Positions 11,177 through 22,511 of a stretch of DNA of 64,000 bases are shown piece after piece. The stretch comes from Eutypella sp. D-1 (Eukaryota > Ascomycota > Sordariomycetes > Xylariales > Diatrypaceae). Under the pieces are notes generated by a model that was not told where the DNA came from, did no database searches, and worked only from the letters and a program-made list of their open reading frames with translations. Every line of letters starts with the position of its first letter. Position 1 is the stretch's first letter. Where the stretch lies: positions 1,178,001 through 1,242,000 of the forward strand of contig JAJTTP010000002.1 in NCBI GenBank assembly GCA_023313575.1. Reading direction: 5' to 3'. The translations under genes and the position numbers were made by a program.

Positions 11177-12359
11177 GTTCCAACAAGCGCAGATGACTTA
11201 GAGGGGAAGTCGGGGTTATAGTTAGCACGTAGCTAATAGTAGAATGATCGGCTTAGACTTCTGCGACTTCACGACAGCATGATCGACAGGTAGATCAATA
11301 TATATACTGGGCGGTCCAGGGTGATTACTAAACATTCAATGGTGTTTGCCCGACCAGTAGTCTTTTCAAGAACACGACGTCCCCCTTTTAGAGATGAAAA
11401 AGGGGACGAGCCGGCGTAACTCATAATCCGACTCACGTTGGACATACCTTGCGAATTTCACTAGCGTCGCGACGCATCCTGACTAAGTCCGTTCGCTCTT
11501 AGGAAGTAATCCTGAATTCTTCACAATTCACGAGAGAAGGCAACGGGTAACTAAACTGTTCTGGACCTTGGCATATGGCACGAGTAACGCAAGCGATGCT
11601 GTGTCAATTGACAACGTGCGGGCCTCTTACGGAGAATGGATTTAAACTGCGGCCTTAGCGCAGTTAGATATACAAACTCCGTTCCTCAATAACTATTAGT
11701 GCTATGGTTCCATAATACAGGTCAGGGAGTGCAGAACGATCTAATAGTTATTGAGGCAGAGATGAGAACCAACGCCCCAGGCCATTACCATCCTCTTTTA
11801 TATTCGTCTAAGTCTCCAGCAGCCTAGGAAGGCGTGTATCTTCAAATATATTCAAGATCATCTTGATGTAATAACCCTGCACCGCGCATCCGCATCTACG
11901 GGTCTTTACTGGGCGGCAACCCAAAAAGGACCATGCGTCTCGGGTAGCTATTTTTAGCATATAGAAAACGGGCTACCCATGGGGTCGGTTTTCTTAATGA
12001 ACTTCTCGCCCATCAGCCTATGAGCCGCCAAATAATTGGCTAGCTATCGCAATCACTGCTGACGACTAAACCTGAAGCCGTGGAGAAGGCTACTGTAAAA
12101 AGATGACCTATGGTCATTGAAAGGGGTCTCCATGAATAAGACCCCACACGCACAAATTCTTCGATTAACCATGCTTGGCACTTTTGATGATGGGGCTTCC
12201 AACGGCATCAAATAGGTGCCCAGTTCGATTCCTGTATCTTGGCATCGATACATAAAGATAGACGTCGCCCTCTTACGATATCTCGCCTGCGCAAGTAGGA
12301 CTTGCACGAGCTAAACATCTCGCAGGCGTCCGGAATCTATCGATCTACCCATCGAAACC
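11177..12359. other. Intergenic stretch with a hairpin and tRNA-like A box
   Basis: This region separates the divergent reductase (-) and SnoaL-like (+) genes. No coding sequence is supported. It contains a perfect 16-bp inverted repeat and a tRNA-like box-A motif, listed separately. Confidence 0.55.
11684..11756. repeat. Perfect 16-bp inverted repeat
   Basis: Arms CCTCAATAACTATTAG (11684-11699) and CTAATAGTTATTGAGG (11741-11756) are perfectly complementary, with a 41-nt loop. About 30 nt upstream of the left arm is TAGCGCAGTTAG, close to the RNA polymerase III box-A consensus. A weak GGTTC lies in the loop. It could be a relic of a tRNA-derived short element or a foldback element. The motif reading is an inference. 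Confidence 0.6.
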
Positions 12360-13281
12360 ATGGCGACGACTTCATACGACATCCAGTCCTACCTGTTGGA
12401 CAGGGCGAACATCACCGATGCGATATACCGCATGGTAAAGTTCCCAGTGACCCCGACTAGTACCTCCATTGGCCTTCACGACGGGAGAGGGAAGAACTTG
12501 GGAAGGGGGAAAAAAACCGAATGAATTCAAAGGGCCGTCGCTGACTTGCAAAACCACGACAGTCCATCTACCTCGACACGGGCAACTACGAAGGCCTGGT
12601 GAACGAGTCGTACGCGCCGCAGGTGGAGATAGACTACACTTCGGTGCTGGGCGGGGAGCCGCTCCGGGCGACGGGCGAGGCCTTCATCAAGTCCCGCGAG
12701 CCCATGGCGCGGATGTTCGACGCCATTCAGCACACGTACACGTGAGTATAAATAAGTTCCCACCGCACCGCCCCTCCCCCGGTCCCTATCACCGTTCGTG
12801 GATGGGCTTTTTTCTGCTTTCTCACTAGAAGAATCGGACTAGATTGGCTAACCGTGGCGGCTCCCCCCTTATCTTCTTGTCTTTAGTGGACTGGTAGTCG
12901 AGCTCCCACAGCCGGGTGAGAACCGTTCGCGCCCGGATAGCTGCAAAGTGTCGTCGTACTGCGTCGCACGTATGATACGCAAGGGTTTCGAGGGCGGCGA
13001 CATGGTATCTAATGGGGTAAGTCCGGCCTTGGCCATCACCTCACCCACCTATCCTTCAGCAGCATTCACGCATTGCATATCCGGGTTGGAGGTGAGGGCT
13101 TGAATAGAAAGCTGATCTCGCTTTTTCCAAGGGTACCGTGTACTTCGAGCTCGTCCGCATGAAGGACGTCGAGGGGGGACACGGGAACCCGTGGAGGATC
13201 AGCAAGCAGCGGGCCGTATTGATCTGGGAGGATGGGAATAAGGAGCTCCTGAAGCCCGCGGGCGATATGGCTAAAAAGTGA
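12360..13281 (+). CDS. SnoaL-like (NTF2-fold) domain protein
   Basis: Four exons (12360-12434, 12563-12741, 12887-13016, 13132-13281) joined at GT/AG sites in consistent phases give 177 aa. The start ATG lies in a good context (aaaccATGG). The chain shows the pattern of the SnoaL_4-like family: an N-terminal helix (IQSYLLDRANITDAIYRM), a strand with DYTSVLGG, a helix REPMARMFDAIQHTY, and paired strands ending in WRISKQRAVLIWEDG. The NTF2-like fold occurs in cyclases, dehydratases and hydrolases of small molecules, and in non-enzymatic binding proteins. The size fits a single domain. No signal peptide is seen, so a cytosolic location is likely. No catalytic residues can be assigned, and the substrate is unknown. 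Confidence 0.82.
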
Positions 13282-13651
13282 AGGACTTGTTGGGTGGCTC
13301 CAACCCTCATAGCCAATTCCCAATATGATAGCTCACATCATATCCCGAGCCCAGGCTCAATTTATCACAAGACCGCGGAAGGAAGAGGTGGGCTGTTCAC
13401 CGCGCAGTCACTTATAGCGAGAGATTACGTTCACGACGAAATGCAGCAAAACTTAGAAGCAGGCAGCTGTCGAATTGAAGTGAGTAACTAATTAGCTTGC
13501 TTTTATTGCTGTGCTCTTTTGGTACGATCATTCATATGATCAGATCACTACCGCCTATGTCTAAGGGTATTGCCAAAAAATCTAACGCCCGCCTCCCGCG
13601 CCAATCCCAATGCTTTGCAACCTTTTGTTAGTCCCATGTAAGTTGCGGTAG
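13282..13651. other. Intergenic, convergent gene ends
   Basis: This 370-nt gap lies between the 3' ends of the SnoaL-like gene (+) and the RMD1-like gene (-). No further feature is seen. Confidence 0.6.
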
Positions 13652-15457
13652 TCACAGCTCCGTGAACTTCGTCCCGAGCGGAGCTGCTATAGGGCCTGCG
13701 CCGCACACGGCGTCTCTCTGCTGCTCGCTAAGCCGAGCAGCCCAATGTCTCAGTTCGTCGATCGTGGCATTAGACAAGGCATTCATCCACCCAGGGTCGA
13801 ACATGCTCTCGGAGTTCGCCGTTCCCATGCTCGAAATACTGACGCTATTCGCCCTCTCCTTGGTCAGCATACCGAAGCGCAAAGCTACCTCGGTTACGGT
13901 CACGAAGATGCTGATGACAATCAGGATGATGATGATCCACGTGATGGCACTCATCTTCGAGTCGGCCACGGAATCGGACAGGATCTCCGCGAGTTCCAAG
14001 AAGACGCGACACCGCTCGTTGACCACCTTCGTACGAACGTCAATCTCGAGGTACTCGCGGATGGCAACATAGAGCGGATGCAGATTGGGTTCCGAGTCCC
14101 AGAAGAAGTTCGGGACGTCCAAGATATTAGAAGCTGTGCCAGATTATTAGCGTTCCGTATATAATAACAAAAAAATGCGTGGTGACTCACATAGGTTGAT
14201 GTCAACGCGGCTCTTGAATAGACGGCCTTGGATCTTGACCAACTCCGTTCTACCCATTTTGAGCTCTCCGGTCTCTGCGAGGTGTTTAGGGATATGCGCG
14301 GCGTTGATCATGGCTTCCGACAACTGTTCCTCGAAGTAACAAAGCTTTGTGCTCTGTGCGATAGCGTGACTAATAGTCAGCTTGACCATATGGTCGGAAC
14401 GGGGCATTAATGTTATCATGTCGTTAAACACACGAGGCCGCTTGATGTCGTGGCTGTATTCGAAATTGAACTCTTCCGTCTCGACTTCACTCCGCTCAAG
14501 CGGGCGCGATACTAACGGCGTACCAGTCTCGTTCTCGGCAAATGTGATGTCGGCTAGGATGGCCTTCTCCTGCTGCTCGCTGAAATTCCAGAAGACCACG
14601 ACGCCGTAGGAGAAGAGGAACATTTCTGCGAATTGTTTGGCATCCGGTGCCAATCTGTTGATGGGACTGAAAGTATGATGGTCGTTATCGGTAGACCTCA
14701 GTTGAACTTGATCGCCTTCACCCGGACTTGACCCACCATGACCAGGGCCGCCTCCATTTTCAGCATATGTATAATCCTCGTAATAACCCATATGCTCGTC
14801 TCTTTGCTCGCTCCGCTCTATTTCCAAGTCGAGCACCGTCTTGCCGGTGCCCGGGGTTTTCAATATGGGTCGACTCCGGACGCGATAACCGCCGACACCG
14901 GGCAACATGGGCGTGTGGTAAACGGTGTAGAGGCAATCGTTATACAGTTTCGTCTTCGCATCGTGCTTCTTTCGTAGGAACTCGGAGGTAGCCTTCATCT
15001 TGTAGGCCTGGCAAGTGCAATACGCGGTAAGTCTCGAAAACTTCTCGGATCTCTGTGGTTTCGGAAGGCGTTCGGCCTGTGTCTTCCCGCGTAGTCCACC
15101 CCTCTTGCGCAACACGTCCAGCTCTTCATCTTTTAAGGGCCGGTCCTGGATCTCACTTTCGCGTATCACGGCCTCCGCTTCCTCGTCTTCCTGCTCTTCG
15201 ATGGTCTCGGGTAACAATACAAGTTTCTCGCTTATTCGCGTGGTTCTTGAGGGCATATTCTGTTGTCCAGTTCTCGATGTTAAGTTGGGAAGACCTCCGC
15301 CGCTGACCCGACGTACACCGGACACGCTGCGTTGGGCTGGTCGAGGAGGCCCTCGCGGTTGTCCCGAGGGTATTTGAGAGGCATATTGTAGAACATTATC
15401 GACGGAGATCAATCGCATCGATGACGCTGAAGGTCGCTCTTGATTTGGGGACGACAT
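13652..15457 (-). CDS. RMD1/Sif-family DUF155 membrane protein
   Basis: Two exons (15457-14191, 14133-13652), with a 57-nt intron (GTGAGT...CACAG), give 582 aa. The first 140 residues are low complexity and charged. The DUF155 core runs from about FSRLTAYCTCQAY through KQFAEMFLFSYGVVVFWNFSE and ends in FFWDSEPNLHPLY..REYLEIDVR. A single membrane helix lies at about 484-505 (WIIIILIVISIFVTVTEVAL). This is the order of the yeast Rmd1/Rmd8, S. pombe Sif2/Sif3 and human RMND1 family. Yeast members are linked to sporulation and septation; RMND1 supports mitochondrial translation. The absence of an obvious mitochondrial presequence and the acidic N-terminal region point to the cytoplasmic Rmd8/Sif3-like branch (inferred). 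Confidence 0.9.
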
Positions 15458-17022
15458 TGTACGAGATCGCGACGAAGTGGCGTGAAGTTTGACAAGGAGG
15501 ACACCGTAGTAGGAACAGCAAGTATTAAAAAGGAAAAAAAAGGAAAAAAAGCTGGTGTACTTAATTATTTCTAAAACAGTTCTTGACTCACTTTAGAAAG
15601 TGACATAGTTAACATCAGTTCTCTGCTGCAATCAAGGTTATCAATTAATTATATTAAAAAGGGGTTTGAATTATACTGGGGAAAACTTGAAGAAACAGAA
15701 ATGTAGAAATCAGAGATGCAAGAATAGGGAAAGACCTAAATACTACTACCTAGGTATGTACCGATTAACTAAGGTTCGAGATATGTACAAACCGTTCCTT
15801 CCTACATAAGCTAAGCTGCAATACTACATACTAAATAGCGGGATGACTTCATTATGTGGGACTGTGGCTGTCGGTGGCTTGACCATATGGCAGCCACAAA
15901 ACATCCCCTCTGAAAGCATAACTACTATGAATAGGGGTGAATAGGGGCTAGACCCACTACATGGCTGCATTCATATGTACATAGACGAGTTCCCGAGGTC
16001 TCAGGATCACACTGAGTCTCATACGCCTCGGACTTTATTCAATATGATGGCTATGACCTTCACCCGTGTAGTCACTCAAGAGATGGTTATTCTAAGTATT
16101 CGTCACATAGGGGCCCTCAAGCATAAGACTTGTGTGAGCCATGGTGAAGGTGCCCATAGCATTCTTCGGCGACACCTACGATACTTCTTTCCGACCACGG
16201 TTGCATTGCGTGCGATGATTGCTCCCATGATGTAAATTTAATTAAAGGCTCGGGACCCTCGGGTATGAAGTAGCAGCCTCAATATAAGACCAGCCATGTG
16301 TATTCCTTATCGTTGACATAAATAACACTCTAGGTATAATTTCCAGCGTTTAGTGGAAGTGTATGTTAGCCGTAACTATCGCCAGTCATCTCTCGTTCAG
16401 CCTTACTACACACAGATCACGACGTAAAGTCATGAGAGGTTCGGTGGCCTAAATATTTCTTCACTTGACGCATGTGCATGATACAAATAAATGTGCGATA
16501 TTGATTGCAGACCACGGCCCAGGGGAGAATACGTGACAAGCGAAACACCGAGTTCGCGGCAAGTGATCAGTAAGCTAGGCTGCCAAGCGCGACCCTGATA
16601 CAGATCGAAAAGCAAGCACTCGACCTAAATAGCATGGATCTGGCCACTCTCACAAGTACGACGTAAAAATAACTAAAAGAATTAGCTGGGAAACATAAGA
16701 TAGATAGAATAGATGGGATACATAGACTCAACCTCACACTAATATTATGGTGTTTCCTTAATGATTGATAGGGTGGTTGTATTGAATTAGCCCCACAGCT
16801 GTCCCACAAAACTGCAACCGTTGCAATAACAGTTTGTTATAAGTTTAGCTGCGGCGAATAAATTAAATTCCGTAAGGCATAGTCAGACCATCGCTTTTCT
16901 ACCACGCCAACCTGGAACTTCCCACTTCGGCGCTATGCCCCCACGCAGATCTTCTACAACAACCGGCGCGCGGCAAAAAATACCTACAGAAAAAACACGA
17001 TGCGAACTCTACATTACAAAGC
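15458..17022. other. Intergenic stretch holding an aldo-keto reductase relic
   Basis: The divergent genes RMD1-like (-) and RCC1 (+) flank this region. It holds an A-rich tract at about 15528-15550, one copy of the TACCTAGGTA palindrome (15747-15756) and an aldo-keto reductase fragment (16502-16615). No intact gene is seen. Confidence 0.6.
16502..16615 (-). pseudogene. Aldo-keto reductase fragment (relic)
   Basis: On the minus strand, a 25-residue stretch with LLITCRELGVSLVTYSPLGRG (16502-16576) closely matches the strand and loop of aldo-keto reductases that reads LL..CRELGV.IVAYSPLGRG in intact enzymes. Sequence on either side does not continue the family in any frame I read, and neither the catalytic Tyr/Lys/His nor the NADPH loop is present. 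It is best read as a degraded remnant of a once complete gene. Confidence 0.6.
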
Positions 17023-18654
17023 ATGGCATCATTAAGCAAAAAGAGGAAAGCGACCATTAGCAAGGGTAGCGAGGTCAACAGATTTAAGAAGGATGATGAT
17101 CATCATAGCCAACGCAAGCGAGTCGACCTTGAGGTCGAAGACACCATACAAGAAGCCGGGTTAGGCCAACCTGCAAAGAAAGCGAAGATATCTCCTGTCT
17201 CTGCCACCCTTCGCGACTTAGAAAAGAAAGTAGTCTCTGGGAAGGCGAACGTTCCTAGGGTTGCCAAGGCAGTCAACAAAGCGCCCACAGCACCCCTGGA
17301 TATCTTCGTTTTCGGGGATGGTTCTTGTGCACAGCTAGGCCTCGGTAGCAAGACAGTGGAAGACAAGTCGCCTACTGAAGCATTGGTCCCGCGTTTGAAC
17401 ACGCTGCTTTCTTCGGCGAAGGTCGGGGTGGTTCAGCTTGCCTGTGGCGGAATGCATACGATCGCCCTCACTATGGACAACGCTCTCCTTACATGGGGTG
17501 TAAATGACCTCGGTGCCTTGGGACGCGATACCGGAGTTGACGAGGATGAAGATGATGAGCTCAATCCCTCAGAAAGCGTCCCTGGTCTTGTGAATACTGC
17601 ACATCTTGGACCCGATATCACATGGACTCAAGTAGTCGCAAGTGACAACGCTTCCTTCGCATTAACAGACGACGGCAGAGTATACGGTTGGGGTACTTTC
17701 AGAGTACGTATTCATGCCATGCCATGTTTTTAAGGAAAAAACGTTTGTTGACAATATTACTAGTCAAGCGAGGGTACTATGGGGTTTAGCAGTGTTTCCT
17801 TTATCCAAAAAACGCCAACCCTGATTCCAGACCTCAAGGACATTCGGCAACTAGCTGCTGGAAACGATCATGTGCTTGCCTTGGATGGGAAAGGCAAAGT
17901 GTTCACTTGGGGCTGCGGCGAAAAGGACCAATTGGCTCGGAGAACGCGTCATCCCGAACTTGCATTAAGGCCTACTAGTATCGGTGCCTTGCCTGTGCGA
18001 GGTGCCAAAGCCAGCAAAGTGAGCTGTGGTTCCTACCACAATTTCATAATTGATCAAGAAGGACGGGTCTACGCTTGGGGTCTGAACGTGTATGGTGAGC
18101 TTGCCATCCCCGACAATGCTGGGGAAGATAGCGCCTCTCAATTGAAACCGCGCCTTGTTGAAAGCTTGCAAATGCATCGGATAGTCGATATTGCAGGAGG
18201 TGAGCACCACTCATTAGCCTGTACGGACAAGGGAGATCTCGTGACGTGGGGTCGAATCGATGGTAAACAAGTTGGTTTCCGGGCTGATGTCTTTACCGCG
18301 AACAACGCCATTTTTGACGACCGCAATGAGCCTCGCATCTTGAAAACCCCATTTGTTATACCAGGTAAGTGAAAATTTGTATCTTTTAGACTGATCTAAT
18401 CAACTAACCAATTGTCACTAGATCTACCATCTATTGCCTCAGTTGCATCAGGGACGGATCACAGTCTTGCTCTCACCGTTACGGGCAAGGCGTATTCTTG
18501 GGGGTTTGGTGCTAATGGTCGAACTGGGCAAGACGGCGAAGATGATACCGAAGTTCCCACGCCCATTAACAGCAAAGCCGTCAGAGACAGGAAGTTGGTT
18601 TTTGCTGGAGCTGGCGGGGCCTTTTCGGTTGTAGCATCTGTGGTAGTAACTTGA
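17023..18654 (+). CDS. RCC1: RCC1-type guanine nucleotide exchange factor for Ran
   Basis: Three exons (17023-17703, 17764-18364, 18422-18654) with 60- and 57-nt introns give 504 aa. The N-terminal 90 residues are Lys-rich with nuclear-localisation-like clusters (SKKRKAT, AKKAKIS). Seven-bladed propeller repeats follow from about residue 93. Typical blade signatures are visible: FVFGDGSCAQLGLG, ACGGMHTIALT, YGWGTFR, LAAGNDHVLAL, VSCGSYHNFII, YAWGLNVYGELA, IAGGEHHSLAC and VASGTDHSLALT. The protein loads GTP on Ran at chromatin and so drives nuclear transport, spindle and envelope assembly. Fungal orthologues are Srm1/Prp20 and Pim1. The length and basic tail are as in the family. Confidence 0.93.
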
Positions 18655-19026
18655 TAAGGTTAACTCAATATAACTAGTAATTAATCGCGTACGATGCCAG
18701 TACGATTTACCGTATGAAGTTAGTTTTTCATTTATGCTATATGAAATCGGTGCATAGGGCAATTCGGGTAAAGGTCAATACAATAAACTTCCATTTTAGT
18801 CGAGTACTTGGTGCATCTATATAATGAAGGCACGCCTTTTTCTTGTATTTTTTCAAGTCAACCATCCTAGATTTACCCTCGGTTCCGTACTGTGACCTCA
18901 AAGCCTTGTAATCAACAACCCTGCCGAAGTGAACAGTAGCAGTTCAATTCCATACTTGGATAAAGATAGCAAGATCGATAGGCATCTGATGGAATAGTGA
19001 CTTGATAATATATGCTCGATCTCCAG
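18655..19026. other. Intergenic, convergent gene ends
   Basis: This 372-nt AT-rich gap lies between the 3' ends of RCC1 (+) and the GMC oxidoreductase gene (-). Nothing else is seen. Confidence 0.6.
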
Positions 19027-21102
19027 CTACAGTTCCTTGATAATAATATCCGCTGCCTTTTCTCCAATCATAAGGGCTGTGCTGTTTGTGTTTGCCGAGA
19101 CGTTCCTTGGACAGATGCTCAAGTCCGCAACCTTCAAATCTCTCACACCATGGACATTTAGGTTGTGGTCTACCACGCCCATCTGCTCTTCCGGTGCCAT
19201 TTTGCATGTTCCGAGCCCGTGGAAGGCACCAGTGACGTTCTCTCGCAACCAGCTCTCAATAACCTTGTCATCCTCGGGCGAATACTTCAGGTCAACCTGG
19301 CCTCTAGTCTGTAGCGTGTGGTTATCATCCTGATGGCCCTCGGAATAGGATTTCCCAGAGTCTTTTGAGAAGTGCGGACCACGAGAGTGGACCTCGCCTC
19401 GATAGAGATCCATTCCCCGCGCAATCTGACGTTGTCTTTTGTAGACCCATACGTGGGTCTTCAGGTCAATGTCGTAGCTATCAGAGAGATATCCCGTTCT
19501 GAAGTCGATACGATCCTCCAAGTTTGGACCCGTGATGTGCTGGTATGCTAATATCAGCGTCTCTCGCTAGCTTATAGGATATTGAAGACCAAGATCAAAT
19601 ACTCACGATATGACCCCGGGAGTAAGGGTATGGTATATAGCACCCAATCGAGAAAGTCTGTGCAGGTGGAATCCCTGCAGGGTTACCCGGTTCGCTAAGT
19701 CAGGTGTTAATCAATGTGAGAATATGTCTCCGGAGAGGAGTCACGTACCCAGAAACGAGAACCAAAGATGCTAGGGGTTTATCGGGAACGTTTTTGAAAT
19801 CTTGATCCCAAACTCGCCGAAAATCGCGCCCAAGGCTATCGACATCCGATTCACTCGGCCGAATTTTCGAAGAAGCATCAACTCCATTCCAACTCAGGAT
19901 ATCGGCGCCCTTTTCTAGCAGCTCAGGGGTACTCTTGGCACCATTCCTAGCCATATCCGCCTCTTCCTCAGGAATGCTTGATTGGTATGGATACAAGCTC
20001 ATCTGGTGATCTTGAAAATCGGAGCCGACCCCTGGCAGATTGTGGACTACAGGCACGGAAGCATTTCCCAGAACCTCAGAACAGCCAATGCCAGATCTCT
20101 CCAGAATCAAAGGTGTACTGCAGGTTCCGGCTGAAGCAACAACCATCCTTTTAGCTTTGATTGTGCGCGACGTGGTAAGATGCTGGTCGGCTTGACGGGC
20201 AGAGCTTGGCTGGTACTCGACCCCGATAGCCCGCTTCTCTTCATCAAAAATAATTCGGATAACCTTCGACTCCAACAGAACGTGTAAGCCTTCGTGGCTA
20301 CCGTCGTTGAGGCGCGGATGTAAGTACGTGTGGGCGACGTCCTGTCTCCTGCCATCGGCCGACACAAAACGGCGTGCCGTAGAGACGGAGTTTACTGACT
20401 GAAGGTCTTGGAGGTCTTCGGCTGTTTCATATCCGTTATAATTCATAGAGGCAATGAAGTCATCCGGAAGTGCTTTCCCATGGTATGTTCCACGGGAAAT
20501 GCTGACTGGGCCGTCTTGGCCGTGCGTCTTGCTGGGGTCTGGGCCATGGTACGTCTCACACTAGCAATAAATATTTCCCTGTCAGTCATGTTGGTCTCTT
20601 CATCAACATCGAATTGCCACTGACCCTTCTCATGGATGGAATGAGTTCCTCACTTGACCAACCCTTAACGCCCCACGAGTCGTAATCGCTACGCTGCGCA
20701 CGCGCATATATGACTCCGTTAACGGATGATCCACCACCAAGAACACTAGCTACAGGTGTGACCATTGCCCTGTTTGCAAGTTGTGGCTCTCCATTACCCA
20801 TTAATAATGTGGTCGTGGCACCAGGGGCAAAATTGGACTGGTAGAGGGCAGGATGAATGATTGTCGGCAAGTTGTAGTTATTAGAACCGCCCTCGATTAC
20901 CAGTATGGAAAGTTGAGAGTTAGAGTCTGCCAATCTCGCCGCGACAACGCAACCCGCCGTTCCACCTGAGAACAAGGATGTTGAGTTAGCAATCTCATCT
21001 AAAAGGCTTTCAATATTCACGTCATCGCTAAGAGAAGTTACCTCCAACGATTATGACGTCTACCTCATTAAGGGCATCAGGAAGCTCGGAATAGAGTCCC
21101 AT
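19027..21102 (-). CDS. GMC-family FAD oxidoreductase (alcohol-oxidase-like)
   Basis: Five exons (21102-21042, 20965-20625, 20560-19749, 19694-19607, 19539-19027) with introns of 54-76 nt give 604 aa. The FAD-binding motif VDVIIVGGGTAGCVVAARLAD (about 15-34) spans the first intron. GMC signature 1 (ASVLGGGSSVNGVIYARA) and signature 2 (ASAGTCSTPLILERSGIG) are both present. The active site His lies in GAFHGLGTCKM (about 541), and the partner Asn in SANTNSTAL (about 584-586). Segments such as ETYHGPDPSKTHGQDGP and MNYNGYE..EDLQDL point to the fungal alcohol oxidase (AOX/MOX) subgroup of peroxisomal or secreted enzymes that oxidise primary alcohols with O2. The C-terminus is IIIKEL, not a canonical peroxisomal tripeptide. 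No signal peptide is seen. TATATAAG on the minus strand at 21241-21248 is a likely TATA box. Confidence 0.92.
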
Positions 21103-22511
21103 CTTGATTGAAGCTATTGGAACTTTCAAGGTTATCTAATAGATTATTTATCAACGGATAGGGGTTCTGGTGTTGGTATATGGTATTTTAACGTTGTGTA
21201 AATTGAAACAGATCGTTGAGATCATGAGGGTGGGAAGCGTCTTATATAGCTACTTAAGGATACTGCTCCACTAATGGTCCTCAAAGCTGTTAAATGCCGT
21301 GACAGGGTTTCCCCAAGATAAGCAGCTTGGTGAGTGGATAGAAAATCGCAGAGAAAAAGTGTTGAGTAGTAATTGGCCGAAGGGATCTCATTCCCGGCAA
21401 GTTATGCTATAAAGGATCGCATTGCTTCTATAGCACTTTTCTCTCTTGGCGCTTATAGCAAATCGACTTCACGGAGTGACACGTATGATGAGCCATCCTC
21501 ATTTTATGAATTTACAGATATTTGGCAGATGTCTATTTCATTAGATACGGTTAGCCTCGTGAAGGTGAGAAACAGCCTAATCAGTCCAATTTATGGGGCT
21601 CTCGATAGACGAAAGAGGAGAGAAGACGGAGCCCTGTCGAATTTTCCGTGAATCTGTACTGTTCATCAGTATCTAAATGCATCACTCGTAAGGCTGTGTG
21701 GAACCCATAACAGGGATCTGCTGGACAGACAGTGAGAGCCCACTTATCTACAGCGACATCATCCTAACCACGTGGCGCAACGACCTCGGGAATGCAAGAC
21801 ATATATTCATGGATGGGAATCCGCAGACCTCTTCGCGACTCGGCTTGGACCCCCCCTTGCGTCCGCTTGAGCACTTGAAATCACAGGCGACCCAAGTCTG
21901 GTTCCAACCTCAAACCGCTGCAGAGGTCATAATATAATTTACATGGAACATATTTGTAACAGCCGGTCTCAAGTAAGAAAGTCAGATAGGCCATAGGATC
22001 AGTATATTTCATATGCAATTCTGATCAAGACGAAAGGCTGCACCCTTACTGCTACAATAGCAACAGCGTCTATTCAGTCTCCACTCGAGTATATCAATCG
22101 GTATTACTATGTAGCTTTCTCTTTCTATTCCATTTTTACTGGGGGTGGGGTTTCTTTTTCACATTTACGGCCACATCGACCCGCTGTTATCTATAGCGAT
22201 GCCAATGGCAAGCCACCGAGTTCAAGTAAATCAAAAGCAAGCTTCCCCTATCTGTAGAGTTCGACGATGAAGCTGGCCGAGGCTTACGAAGATACTTATA
22301 TCCCATACGTTTCTTAATATGCTATCAAGTTTCGCCAATGTAAATGCCGTGTGGATATCGAGTGTCCGGACCATATGCACCAACGCCAGAGCCCAATGCA
22401 ATTCAGATAACACCTAAGTGCCAACCACTTTCGGCATCACATGCAAAATATCCATAGATCATACCCATACCATAAACTCTCATAGTCCTCAACATATTAT
22501 CCATTTCCTCA
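21103..22511. other. Intergenic between two same-strand genes
   Basis: This 1.4 kb region includes the GMC gene promoter (TATA-like element at 21241-21248) and the 3' side of the Zn2Cys6 gene. No coding sequence is supported. Confidence 0.6.

Noticed and set aside
12215..12240. GTTCGATTCC resembling a tRNA box B
   Set aside because: The flanking bases do not form a T-arm stem and no matching box A or acceptor stem is nearby.
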